64,000 bases of DNA, from NCBI GenBank assembly GCA_954871525.1, contig OX940864.1, positions 13,882,001 through 13,946,000 on the forward strand. Reading direction: 5' to 3'. The notes below the pieces were generated by a model. That model had not been told where the DNA came from. It saw only the letters and a program-made list of their open reading frames with translations, and did not search any database. The position numbers were made by a program, and so were the translations under genes. Positions 32,165 to 43,455 of this stretch are shown in pieces (within the stretch, counting starts at the first letter, position 1; the number at the start of each line of letters is the position of its first letter). This DNA is from Parietaria judaica. Taxonomy: Eukaryota > Streptophyta > Magnoliopsida > Rosales > Urticaceae.

Positions 32165-32645
32165 CAAGGTTCGAATTTTCCGCGATTATCCTCAATAATC
32201 GTCGATTATCCGTATTGCCGGTACTCATCGGCAAATATTCCATACCAATCGATTATCCGTAAAATAGTGTAAAAATAATAATAAAAAAATTTGGTACTTT
32301 AAAAAAAAAAATTGCACTTTTTAACAATTTTCGGCAAAAGTACCTTTAATATATAAAAAAAACTATTTTAATATGACATGATTTTATTTGAGTATTTACA
32401 TATGTGAGAGCGAGACTATATTTTATTTACATATGTAAACTTAGTAAATATATTCTTAAAACTATTTTAGTGATTTTTCATTGATAATCCTCGATAAGTG
32501 TCGATAATCCATCGATAATCCTCGATAACCATCGGTAATGATAAACTCCAGTTTATTAGTTTTCCATCGATAATCCCTGAAAATCCATCGACAATCCTCG
32601 AAAACGGCAACCGATTTATCGACAAAAACGACATTTTGAACTTTG
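32165..32645. mobile_element. hAT-like non-autonomous element with TCGATAATC repeats
   Basis: Perfect 8-bp target duplication AACACAAG (32157-32164 and 32646-32653). Ends are CAAGGTTCGAATTTT and, inverted, CAAAGTTCAAAATGT, which fits hAT. Both subterminal regions are crowded with ATCGATAATCC-type units, facing both ways; the middle is AT-rich. No transposase. Confidence 0.88.
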
Positions 32646-32653
32646 AACACAAG

Positions 32654-33427
32654 TTAATTTTTATTATTACTTTTGTAGGGAGAGGAAGAAAATAACAATA
32701 TCAATTACTTATTATTTTTTTAATAACTTTATTTATTGGTATATATTAATTAAGGTGTCAATCATTGGTGCATTATCTTCATCCCCAAAAGCCAAATTAT
32801 ATCAAAGAGTATATTTTAGTGCAAAACTGGCAGGTAGGTCTTCACCAATTTTGATTGACTATAAAGTAGCTCAAGATAAACTAGCTAGCTATTTCCAAAG
32901 CTATTACTCTTACATATAGCTATCTAGCTAGCTATATATCTAGATCTAAGTTTCAATTGATAAATACTGTTATGTTTAAAACATTTACACACATGTAATA
33001 TATATATATATATATATAGCCCACTCACAAAAACATCAAATACTCACAATCTTCATTATTTAGTCTCTCATAACAAATCGCTAATTAACAAATACAATTA
33101 CAAAAATCTTCCAGCGCTTAAAGCCTTTTTATTTTATTTAACATTTTTTTTGTTTGACTGTCTTTTTAAATACAACTGTTTTTACAACATTTTCATTACT
33201 ACTTGTAACACGAAACGAAACAAGACATTTTACGGGTACATAAGAAAGTAGTCATTCCATCGTACATATATATATATAACTACAGTGTACTAATTAAGTA
33301 TTTATGACATGTATGAGTATGCGATCAATCATTATTTTGTATTTTTCTAAATGTTACATGCGTAAACATATGAGATTGAAGAGGTTTTTGTTTTCTATAA
33401 AAAGTCTTAAATAGTACTTGTAGCATA
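32654..33427. other. AT-rich intergenic DNA
   Basis: Several GCTAGCTA-type short repeats (32880-32945) and TA runs. No gene seen. Confidence 0.5.
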
Positions 33428-33495
33428 TAATCTGTTGAGGGGCGTTCGTACCCCAACAATCACAAAAGGTTTCCCTCCTGTTTTTAGAGAAAGAG

Positions 33496-33851
33496 TGATG
33501 CATAATAGGTGGTGTCCATGAAATCTTCATAAATTTGCATGTTTCATGCAAAATCAAAATAACATTCGCATCATCATAATTTGATTTTTACCTTCCTTTT
33601 TAGTTTATGATTTGGTTATTTATTGTTGATTGCATTAGTTATTTCTTGATTTTATTTTGATCGCTGGAGTAGCCATATTGTCAAGTCTAGGAATTAACTA
33701 GGGTTTAAATTTTGTTATATATATAGTGAAAATAGAACATGTACGGGACAAATGAATATGATATAAAAAAATTAAGCTTTTGCTTGAGAAAGTCGAGTGT
33801 TATCTCGCAAGGACGTGTTCTTTGTGTTCTTCATAACTCCGCTCTACATCA
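33496..33851 (+). repeat. 5' LTR of the nested element
   Basis: Pairs with 34706-35061. It starts TGATGCATAATAGG and ends CGCTCTACATCA. Confidence 0.93.
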
Positions 33852-33853
33852 GT

Positions 33854-33866
33854 TGGTATCAGAGCC
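33854..33866 (+). other. Primer binding site, tRNA-iMet type
   Basis: TGGTATCAGAGCC, the classic complement of the initiator methionine tRNA 3' end, two bases after the 5' LTR. Confidence 0.93.
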
Positions 33867-33926
33867 ACTCGTTTCTGTGCAAGGGCACCGAAGAAGCGAG
33901 CCGTTCGCGACGCTTTCGTAGAGGAT

Positions 33927-34715
33927 ATGGTGAGACGAGAAGAGGTCGACGGATTCCGTGCTCAGGTGGAATTGCTGATCCGTCAGATGGCTGCAATGAT
34001 GCAGAATCAAACGGAGCAACGACGCCAAGACGAGTCCGACACCGAGGACCGAGCAAACTTGTTCGGGCATAATTTTGGCGGCTACGGTCACGTGATGCGT
34101 CGACGTGAGGCGGTCCCAGAAGATGCGCGATGGGTGGCGGCGTTCCAGGTGGCTATCCCAGAGTACGACGAAACGACGTACGATGAGGCGGAGCATGGCG
34201 AGGCCGTGTACGACTAGTCGATTTACGACGAGACGGAGTATGACGAACCCGTGTACGATGAGTACGACGAGCCTGTGTACGACGAGGCAGAGTACGCCGA
34301 AACCGTGTATGACGAGGTCGTATATAACAACAACATGTGCGCCGAGAAGGATGATGAGATAGTTTTGGTTTCGAGCATGGCCACCGAAGTGGCTGCACTG
34401 AGTGATTCCATTGTAGTGACAGTCGTGATGACCGCGAGCGAGGCTGCGAAAATCAAGTTGAGCACAACGTGGAAACAACGGATTAAAATTCCCGCTCAAC
34501 GACAACCTATGTACGTGCACGATCATGGTAAACGAAAAAGTAAGCTTGAAGACATAATTAGGAGATATTGGTGCAACTACATATCCAAGGAGGTCTTTTT
34601 ACGGCGACGACTTTGGCGACGACATAAGTGCGGCGATGGCAGCGGAGTCGCGGCACTATCCGACAGTAAAAATTCGCGGACAAATTTTCTCCAAGACGAG
34701 GAGAATGATGCATAA
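33927..34715 (+). pseudogene. Gag-like ORF with YDE repeats fused to a pol-like tail; one stop
   Basis: One reading frame spans nearly the whole internal region, broken only by a TAG at 34215-34217; its TAA lies ten bases inside the 3' LTR. The N terminus (MVRREEVDGFRAQVELLIRQ) resembles the coiled start of Gypsy Gag proteins, and EDARWVAAFQVAIPEYD recalls their next block. Then comes a Tyr-Asp-Glu-rich tandem repeat (TYDEAEHGEAVYD, YDETEYDEPVYDEYDEPVY, about residues 75-135). The C-terminal SRTNFLQDEENDA resembles the extreme C terminus of Gypsy pol. This suggests a large internal deletion joining gag to the end of pol in frame, with the repeat expanded later. Function unknown. Confidence 0.6.
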
Positions 34716-35061
34716 TAGGTGGTGTCCATGAAATCTTCATAAATTTGCATGTTTCATACAAAATCAAAATAACATTCGCATCATCATAATTTGATTTTTA
34801 CCTTCCTTTTTTGTTTATGATTGGTTATTTATTGTTGATTGCATTAGTTATTTTCTTGATTTTATTTTGATCGCTGGAGTAGCCATATTGTCAAGTCTAG
34901 GAATTAACTAGGGTTTAAATTTTGTTATATATATAGTGAAAATAGAACATGTACGGGACAATTGAATATGATATAAAAAAATTAAGCTTTTGCTTGAGAA
35001 AGTCGAGTGTTATCTCGCAAGGACGTGTTCTTCGTGTTCTTCATAACTCCGCTCTACATCA
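34706..35061 (+). repeat. 3' LTR of the nested element
   Basis: Pairs with 33496-33851. The purine-rich tract GACGAGGAGAA sits just before it. Confidence 0.93.
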
Positions 35062-35763
35062 AAGAGGTTCGGTCTTTATCGTTTTACAATTAGAAAGCAC
35101 TTTTGAATGGTGTTCTTGAGGAAATTTCTAGTATATTGATGATTTCGCGTGTGTGTACATCAAAGTTTTTGGATCCATCCTAATGAACCCTTTCCTCCTC
35201 TTATATAAGGGTTGCCTTGCTCTCTTTTACATCCATTTTCCCGCCCTTTTTCTCGCTCAGTCACATCACCCACTTCCCTAAGCAGGGTTAGCACGCATAG
35301 CATAGTCAGCCCCTATACTTTCTGTTGCTCTCGAGTGTCTGCCACCAGCAGTAGATAGGGTGTGTCAGGCTTCATTAAATGCGCCTCCCTTCAATCAGCT
35401 GTCTTTCGCCGCCTGACTCATCATCATGAGCTCTCTTTCCTGATTTCGGTATCTGTAGTCCTCCGTGTTTCCGACCCAGGGTGTCATCAACTAGGACGTC
35501 GTCGACTCGAGCCTCGTCGACTTGGGATGTCGTCGACTTATGGCATCTTCAATTCGGGGCATCGTCGATTCGGGCGTCACCGACCCAGGGAGCCCTCGAC
35601 TCGACTGTCGTCGACTCCTCCCATCGTGGTCTTTAGGCGTCGGGCACGCCACGTGTCACTGAATCCAGAAGTCGCCGATACCTCATGCCGACTAACCCCC
35701 CGCCCCGAAAAGGAGACTTCCTAGTGTTGGTGGGATCCGACCGGATCTGACCTCAACATAATC

Positions 35764-36171
35764 TAGGGATAATGTCGCAAAAACACTTAATTTTTTTTTT
35801 TTTAAAATAGTACTGCGGCTTATTCTGAAACATTCAATTGTGCCTAATAATATAATCTAGGCCTTGACATTTGCATTTTTATTTGTATATTTTTTTCATA
35901 TTTCTTTATTAAAGTTAAGTCATTTATATTTGTACACTTTTAGTGATTTTTTTTTTCATTTTTTTAATATAAAAAAGTGAATATTAATTTGAATTGTACA
36001 CGTATAAAAAAATCAAATTAAAAGCGCAGCTTTTATAACATTATGTATTTAATCAAGAAAATAAAAAATTGACTTTCAAAAAATTTAAATACTTTTACCT
36101 CGATTATCCTTTGTCTTTCGAATTTTAAAAGCACACTCATATCTATCAGATTAGACTTTCATATTAAATAC

Positions 36172-36214
<43 letters not shown>

Positions 36215-36531
36215 GCGTCTACACTATAAGGAACTCTGAATACAATTAGAATGATTAAATTATATCTCAAAACTAACAAATTTATATATTATTAAAATTA
36301 AAAAGTCTTATTTAACCCCTTTTTTATAATGCAGTTTGTCTGAATTTTGATAGAGAAAGAAAGGGAACAAAATCTATCTATGGTGAGCCAAAAGGTTTGG
36401 AGTCAGCCACGTCACGACGAGCACCCAAAAGCAAGAGTTAGGCACTGCAATGGCCCACGGTCACGTGGCACTAGAGCGTCATTTCCACGCGCGAAAGTGA
36501 AAAAGCAGTTGGCAAACTTTTTTAGAGATAA
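35764..36531. other. AT-rich intergenic DNA
   Basis: A (TA)n run at 36177-36211. The last 150 bases before the next element are less AT-rich (CACGTGGC motif at 36463). No gene. Confidence 0.5.
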
Positions 36532-36541
36532 TAAAAAGATA

Positions 36542-37030
36542 GGGAAAATTACGGCAAATATACCCAACCTTTGGTCAAACTTCCTCCCGTGTACCCAACC
36601 TTTAAAATTGGCGGCAAAAGTACCCAACCAGCGTTGACTGTGACTTCAGCTAAAAAACGTTAACTTTTGCTGTTAGCATAGTACACGTGTGCATGCCACA
36701 TAAGCCACCCGAAATTTATTACTATCATTTTTAACTGAATTAATGGTTAAACTAACTGAATTAATCTATCTATCAGATTAATCAACAAATTAATCAGCAA
36801 ATAATCTACCAAAACACACACATGAACTAATCAAATTTCATACATATTAAACAGCATTGAAAAAATATGTCATTGCAACGGACACGTGTACTATGCTAAC
36901 GGCAAAAGTTAACGTTTTTTAGCCAAAGACACAGTCAACGCTGGTTGGGTACTTTTGCCGCCAATTTTAAAGGTTGGGTACACGGGAGGAAGTTTGACCA
37001 AAGATTGGGTATATTTGCCGTAATTATCCC
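36542..37030. mobile_element. Mutator-like MITE with TIRs of about 150 bp
   Basis: A 10-bp direct repeat TAAAAAGATA (36532-36541, 37031-37040) flanks ends GGGAAAATTACGGCAAATAT and, inverted, GGGATAATTACGGCAAATAT. The two arms (about 36542-36692 and 36880-37030) are nearly identical, so the element is young and could fold into a long hairpin RNA. There is no coding capacity. Confidence 0.93.
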
Positions 37031-37040
37031 TAAAAAGATA

Positions 37041-38884
37041 TAAATGCAAAGAAAAATAAAAATACTTAATACTCGATTTGTAATGTTTGCACTCGATTAC
37101 CTAAGTCCGAGTGGGAGTCACTGACCAAGGAGCTCTTTCGGAAGTGTGCGCGTACTCGCTCTGTTATTCTAGCCATCTCGGTTACTGGACACGGTCCATT
37201 CTTTTGTTCGCACCGAAAAGAAAACGCGATCATACTTGAGCCGATATGTAATGATCTGACAAAACGGATAGAACTCTCTTGAACTCTGGCACTTTACCAT
37301 CGCCTGATTGAGGATCGCTTAGCCTCTATTCGCAGTAAGGGGTCACCACTCTTAAACTTTATATATATTTTTTTTCCGTTAAGAGACTCGAATCTCGCTC
37401 TTGTAATTTCTCCTCTCTCGTTTGGGACTCGCTGGAACATCACCTATGCACAATCCATCATCTAACGCTTGACATAAAGACATAATGAAAAATTTAATTC
37501 AGTAACCACCTCATTAACGGGCCGAACCACTTAAAATTCTCACCTATTGATGGGCGTCTTAGCCGATTCTTCTAAAGATGTATTAACTCCTTACACTCTA
37601 AACAAGTTGGTTAGCAACGAAAAAACAAGTCAGCTACGATAAGATATGTAACTAAAACAAATATATAGCAAACATATGCATCCATTATTCAAACATAAAT
37701 CATAATCCAAACATGAGATAAACACTAACTCTTGAAATACTCTTTTAAGTTTTAACATATATAACATCTTGCCTTAACATAACAATACGAGATACATTGA
37801 CTTAGAGCTTCAACAGTGGAAAGCCATGCCGAAAGGCGTGAGTTACGTAACAAAGTAGACGACGTACTGAGACGCGATAAAGAGTGAAAGCGTCCAAGAG
37901 TGAAAATGATAAGTGACCCAAAATCAAGAATCGTTAGACGGTGAAAAGATAGATAAATAAAAAAAAAATTATTTTTTAAGTGTTTATAGTTATTGTTTTA
38001 AATCGATTTGTTTTTTTTTAAGTATGCGGTTGGTCATCATGTTAACGCAAGAAAGTGAACTCAATTGCCATCGTGACGAAAAGTTGGATTGGCCAAAATT
38101 AATTTAATTATTAATAATAAGTTTACTGGAATTGAGGTTATATAAAGCCGAGCGGGCTGAGTTGGACCATCGGGTTGGGCCGGAGACACTGACCTTATTC
38201 TATGATTTTAAAGTGAGAATGAGTTAAATCTCATATGAAAAAAAAAAAAAAAATCTTAAATTTCCTACCTAGCTCCGGTATAAATAACCTTGGAGACAAG
38301 GTGATGGCTTCACTAGAGGGGCAGTTCTTGAGACACAACCAGAGGTTGACACGTGTCCTGGAATATGAATATAAATTTAGCTGACAGCGACAAGGAAGAA
38401 AAAGGCAGTTGCGGAGAGAGTCGTCCCTCTCTTCCCATTGGTTGCTTTCTTGACTTTCCCTCGTGGGCCCCTCTCATTCGTGGAATTAGGAGAGACTGTG
38501 CAGTTGACGCGTGTATAGTGACGTGGTGGGCCTTCATATCTGGGGACCGCCACACAACACTCCAAAACATTTATCTATACATATAAATACTTTCTTTTTT
38601 TTTTTAACGCCGACAAAGTATATTACTAATTGTTAAAAAAAAAAAGGCACACGGTTCTTCTCCTAGTAGTTTACAATTACAACTACAATCACTATTTTTT
38701 ATTTTATTTTTGCGGGGTAATGGGTGAAAAGTCTAAATGTTTTACTTAATAGTGATTAAAGTTCTTAATTTTTTCTACGAAGAAAATTCTCCATTTCATT
38801 ATATAAAAACTGTTTAAAAAAAATCAATTTGTTTCACCAATGATTTTTTTTTCTTCAATATTGTTATATATCTTATATCTGCCT
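37041..38884. other. Gene-poor region
   Basis: No supportable gene. The island at 37070-37480 has mixed composition and no recognised domain. The stretch at 38290-38590 is GC-richer and promoter-like, with ACACGTGTC (G-box/ABRE type), CCATTGG and a TATAAAT, but no gene follows on either strand. Confidence 0.45.
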
Positions 38885-39075
38885 TCAAGGCCGGCTCTCG
38901 CTGTACGCAAGCAAGGCCGGCCCTCGGCCCCAAAATTAAGTATTTTATTTTTTATATATATTAATTTATACTTAATTAAATATATAAAAAAAATTAATGT
39001 TTTAATCCTTTAAGGGACCAAAAAAATTACATAACTTATAGCCCCGATAGAACATGACAATCTTAGAGTCGGCAA
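38885..39075. mobile_element. Fragment of a CCGGCC-ended hAT-like repeat
   Basis: CAAGGCCGGCTCTCG and then CAAGGCCGGCCCTCGGCCCC start an AT-rich body that closes with GGGACCAAAAAAATTAC and ATAGCCCCG. Similar wording occurs at 51322. CCGGCCC-rich ends are common in plant hAT repeats. No target duplication read. Confidence 0.35.
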
Positions 39076-39076
39076 C

Positions 39077-39078
<2 letters not shown>

Positions 39079-39124
<46 letters not shown>
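39079..39124. repeat. (TA)n microsatellite
   Basis: About 22 TA units. Confidence 0.95.
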
Positions 39125-39127
<3 letters not shown>

Positions 39128-39361
39128 ATAAAAGTTCCCAGTACTATTATTTCCTTCTGTATTCATTTTGTCCATCTAGTTAACTGAAAACATTAAATTT
39201 GACATGAATATTATTTTTAAGTTGTAAGTTATATTTGGCTTTAGTAAAGATATTAAAAGAACGTCATACATTGTAAATATTAAAAAAAAAAAAAAAAGTG
39301 TTTTGCCACTATTAAAATATAAATTACGAACTTCGGTTGCGAAAAAAGAAGAAGTTAAATA

Positions 39362-39520
39362 CAATAAAATCTCGTTAAATTAATATTTGATAAATAAATA
39401 ATCTCAATAAAATAATATTTTTTTATAATCCCGACTTAAACTAATATTATTAAATTTTATATTGGTAAGATAATAAAAAAAATTATCCTAATTTTATTAA
39501 TTTATAAATTGTATTTTTTT
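39362..39520. mobile_element. hAT-like repeat fragment (AATCTCGTTAAATTAATA type), copy 1
   Basis: CAATAAAATCTCGTTAAATTAATATTTGATAA followed by ATAATCTC-AATAAAATAATATT matches the start of the fragment at 44502. The ending CAGTARAACCTC...TTAATA is common in plant genomes. The other end is not visible. Confidence 0.4.
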
Positions 39521-39529
39521 ATGGTATTG

Positions 39530-40693
39530 AGAATTTTTACAAAAAACGAAAATTAAATATTTATTCTCTTATTTTATAAAACATTAGGGGTTTTCACCGC
39601 TTTTAACATTTTTTTTTTAGTTTTTAGGATTAGGAGTATAGTTAATATTTTAATATTTGGATCAGACAATGAAAGAAAGAGATACTTGCATTCCACGTGG
39701 CAAGAGATTAGGGGCGTGATATTGTAGGGGATTGCGTGTGGAAGTATGGGGATGTGGGGATGGTGACGTAAGCCGTACGCAGACAAAAATCCAACAGTGA
39801 TATCATTACAAACTTTTGGACTGTAGTGAACTTTTTTTTTTTTTTTTGGAAATATTTAGAAACCCAAATCAAAATAATATGAAACAAAAACATATCACGC
39901 GCCTCTCTTGCGCGTGAGGAGTTGTGGTCATTGCCGGGGTGCATGGGAGTTCTCTGCGCCTGAATTGGGACTTTTATAATATACACTAATATTTTTCTTT
40001 ATAATTTTTCTTTTATAAATTTATACAACTCCAAATGCTAAGATTTAAACTTGATATGTGTAAATTACAAGAGTTAAATATGAATTTCAATAAGTTTTGT
40101 TCATTTTTTGTATTTTTAGTTTTAAATAATTTATATATTTATATTTTTCTCCTTATGTGACTTCTTAAAAATATTATGTCAGAAATTATAAAAATTAATT
40201 GGAAGTTTAAGAAATAGCTACTTCAAGAATTAGGACAAAATGTATCAAGTCAAAAATCACGTACAAAGAAATATACAAGAGCATGATATTGTTAAGGCGA
40301 AATTATAAAGTGAAAAGTGTAAAAATAATAATATTGAGGGAATTGTACGAAACATTTATTTTGTGCCCAACCTTTTAAAAAATTACCCAATGAGTGTTTA
40401 TAAAAAATAGGTATTTTGTAATTAATTAACCCAAATTACTATTTGAGAATGAATAATGTTGATTATATATACATATGTATATTTGTTGTTGTGCCTGGTA
40501 TTACATATTTATATTAAATGTGCAGTAGAGACATTTCACTTGTAAATACTAGACTTGTGTTTGTTAACTTAATCTTTGTGTTGCTTATCTGAAATTAATA
40601 TATATGTCATAAATGCATCATGGTGCTGTATTATATTGACTGGATCATTCTTCGCACACTATTATGTTGTTTTGCTTTGTAACCCGTTGATAT

Positions 40694-40732
<39 letters not shown>

Positions 40733-42880
40733 TTGTAGTGTCACTCGGACCTATTTAATATAAATATTTAATGGAGATATTTTAATTACCCAATATCCAA
40801 CGACGTTTCAAATTGGAATAGGCACCACGCAATTCTTTTTTCAAGAGTATATAACTATAGAAAATAGAATAGACAAAAAGTAATAAGTCATCCGGCGCGA
40901 CAGAAATCCAGCGAAATAAGCGTTGATGAACAGCGATATGCAAAACTAGGCCGACGGCGAGACAAAGGACCGAGACAACTAAATGTGTCGTGGTCTATAC
41001 AGGAGCGGAATCAGATAGAATATAAAAGTACAAATAGGAGTGAAGAAACATCTAACAACAAATTTGAGAAGATTCGAAGCAATTAAAAGTGAATTAGGTG
41101 TATGCTAATCAGAAAGTGAGATAGTAGATCGAGTGAGACAATAAGTAACTGAAACTTGAGAGTCTTAGAGATTGTATATACCAAAATTGCGTAGGATAGG
41201 AGAAAATCAAGGACGTACGATTAGAATTTTAATTTTAATGAATAGTATAAATATTAAATTAAATACTATACCTCCTTCCTTCCTTCCCTGCCCATATATA
41301 TCCCCACATAGTCATTTTGAAATTTATAACCACGATATTTAAATCTCTTTGACAAAAAATATAATAATAAAAAAAAAGTTAAACAATTTAACCCTGAGCA
41401 AGTTCTATGTACCATGGTAAATCAATGAATTCTACTATTAGGATGTATCAACTAAAAAATTTACCTCTAATTGAGGCATAATGTTCGTTTTCTACCCAAC
41501 AGTAACGTTTTTCCATGACTGACATTACATGGAACAATCACGCCCTATTATATTATCATCAACCGTGAGAACATTATACTGTATGTTTAATTCCCAGCCC
41601 GAAACTCAATAGGGATTGGTCCTCCATTTTCGTTCACGGACTTTTGGAGGTTTAACAATCTAAACATAATTTTCTTTTTCGTGCGCTACACATAAATATT
41701 TGTATGAATTAGATAAGATAAATAAAAACACTTTTACCGAATTAAGTATTGAGTATTGACGCTCACAATGTATAAGTATTCTTCTTAGACCAAGCAAAGA
41801 GCAACTGCATGCGCGCAACGACATAGAAATATTAAAAAAATATATATATACTGAATTTAGCTTTCACTAATTCCTCCCGATGCTGTAAGATAATAGATGA
41901 TTGCCATTCAATAGTGAAATCGTTAATAAATTAGTAAGGCGAACAACTATTAGTATATATTAAAGGATACTCGAATTATTTTATTGTGATCAGAATAGTA
42001 CATAAGTTAGTAATTTCGTCGAGTTTCGTTCAATTCAATAAAAATGTTAATAAGAAAATGACTCAGATGAGTAAAACAAATAATAAAATTATTAAATCAA
42101 AGTAAAATTTTGTGGAGGTACATGTTCTCCTTTCATTTTTTAATTGAGATTGGATAATTTATTAAATCCTTTTAATAGAAATTGAATAAAGTTATTGTTT
42201 TTCAATTTGAATACTTGAGTATCTATCGATGTAGCCGTTAATAATTTGAATACATTTTACTAGTTAAAAATAACATTAATATTTTTTAAATTATGAAAGA
42301 GACATTTTTTCTAAAATAATTAAGAGCCATGAATAATTAAAACATAGCTATCATGAGTGGGTTATAGTTGAGGGGAAAGTGGTCGGTTAATGATTTCAAG
42401 TCATAATCTTTCAAGACTTTGGTTAGATCGAAATTCCATTAATACTGCAACTTTCCCTTCTCTGATATAAATAATATATGTAATACATAATCAGTTTGTT
42501 AGTTATTAATTACACAACTCCACGTATTATAACATTCTGATTGCGAGAGTGAGAGTGAGAGTGAGAGTGAACATTTATATTTGATAAAAGACATGCATGA
42601 CCGTACGTAAAACTATGGGGCAAAATTCTATAAACAACACCATGCAGACACGTACGGACCGACACAGTGCTGCGTTATTTGGCTAGAAAGCACATGCTCA
42701 TACAGTCATACACAAGAAAAATCCATTAATCATTACAAGTGATGATTAACATAGAAAAAAATGTTGCCAGATTGATTATTAATTAGCAGAAAATAAAAAC
42801 ATCATATAACACATAAGCACTAGCTAGCTGCCACGTCACAATATGTATAGATTCCACCACACACAGATATTAGTAGAGAA
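39530..42880. other. Gene-poor region
   Basis: No supportable gene. There is a small inverted repeat CACGCGC-CTCTCTT-GCGCGTG near 39896, a (TA)n run at 40699-40730, and AT-rich sequence throughout. The island at 40880-41010 has no recognised content. Confidence 0.5.
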
Positions 42881-42895
42881 AAAAGCCACGATATT

Positions 42896-43096
42896 TTTTT
42901 TAATGGGGTGGCGCTATCGGTCAAAATTATCATGCACTCTCGTATTACTAGATATATTCAGTGTAAGAGCATGTAATACTATTGGTCAAATTTAATGTAA
43001 ATGGGGCACTTATTTGAGTCTCATGAAGTATGAACCTGTGACCTATTGATCATTAGGTATGTAGTAGAGTTACCACTAGGCCAAGTAAACTTGGTT
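42896..43096 (-). mobile_element. tRNA-derived SINE, copy B, with target duplication
   Basis: A 15-bp duplication AAAAGCCACGATATT (42881-42895, 43097-43111) flanks a 201-bp element. On the minus strand the head is CTTGGCCTAGTGGTAACTC (A box) and GTCACAGGTTCATACTTC (B box); the tail is an A run. This is the best preserved member of the family here. Confidence 0.9.
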
Positions 43097-43455
43097 AAAA
43101 GCCACGATATTATTAATGAATTTTTTTAGTAAACAAATTAAATAAAACACTAATTCTGTCTAACATTACCTAATTAATTTGTCAGAAAACAATAGGAAAA
43201 AAATACAAATAATTAAAATTAAAATATATGTTAATTACACATTCATTTGCATTGATGTTTTACAACAACAATGAGATTAACCAATTGTTTTATGAAATTT
43301 GAATACCTTTTCTATTCCAATAATATTTTTGAAGTTTTGTCGGAACAATTGACTACAATTTTAATATATTTTTTTTAATCGCTAGTAGTCATTATTTGTA
43401 TAATATTACCCTACTAATTTAGTAGGGTTCACTACTCTTATACAAATTACTTTTA

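Larger units (their letters stand above)
33496..35061 (+). mobile_element. Short non-autonomous LTR retrotransposon, Gypsy-derived
   Basis: Two 356-bp LTRs (33496-33851, 34706-35061) with TG...CA ends, perfect 5-bp duplication AAGAG (33491-33495, 35062-35066), a tRNA-iMet primer site and a purine-rich tract before the 3' LTR. I count about four substitutions and two 1-bp indels between the LTRs, so insertion is fairly recent. The internal region is only 854 bp: it lacks protease, integrase and reverse transcriptase, and must be mobilised in trans. Assignment to Gypsy rests on the Gag-like start and the pol-like tail of its ORF. Confidence 0.9.
33433..35758 (+). mobile_element. Solo LTR (about 755 bp) split by a nested LTR element
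   Basis: It begins TGTTGAGG and ends CCTCAACA, a perfect 8-bp inverted end, flanked by the 5-bp duplication TAATC (33428-33432 and 35759-35763). Removing the nested element at 33496-35061 and its 5-bp duplication leaves about 755 bp of LTR. The right part has a TATA box (CTTATATAAGG, near 35210) and a GC-rich zone with many GTCGTCGAC-type units (35490-35620). No internal coding domain remains, so it is a solo LTR, older than its insert. Confidence 0.87.

Noticed and set aside
33849..34526. A 225-codon minus-strand ORF over the nested LTR element
   Set aside because: It is antisense to the YDE-repeat frame, whose repetitive codons keep the other strand open; it has no domain and crosses the LTR edge.
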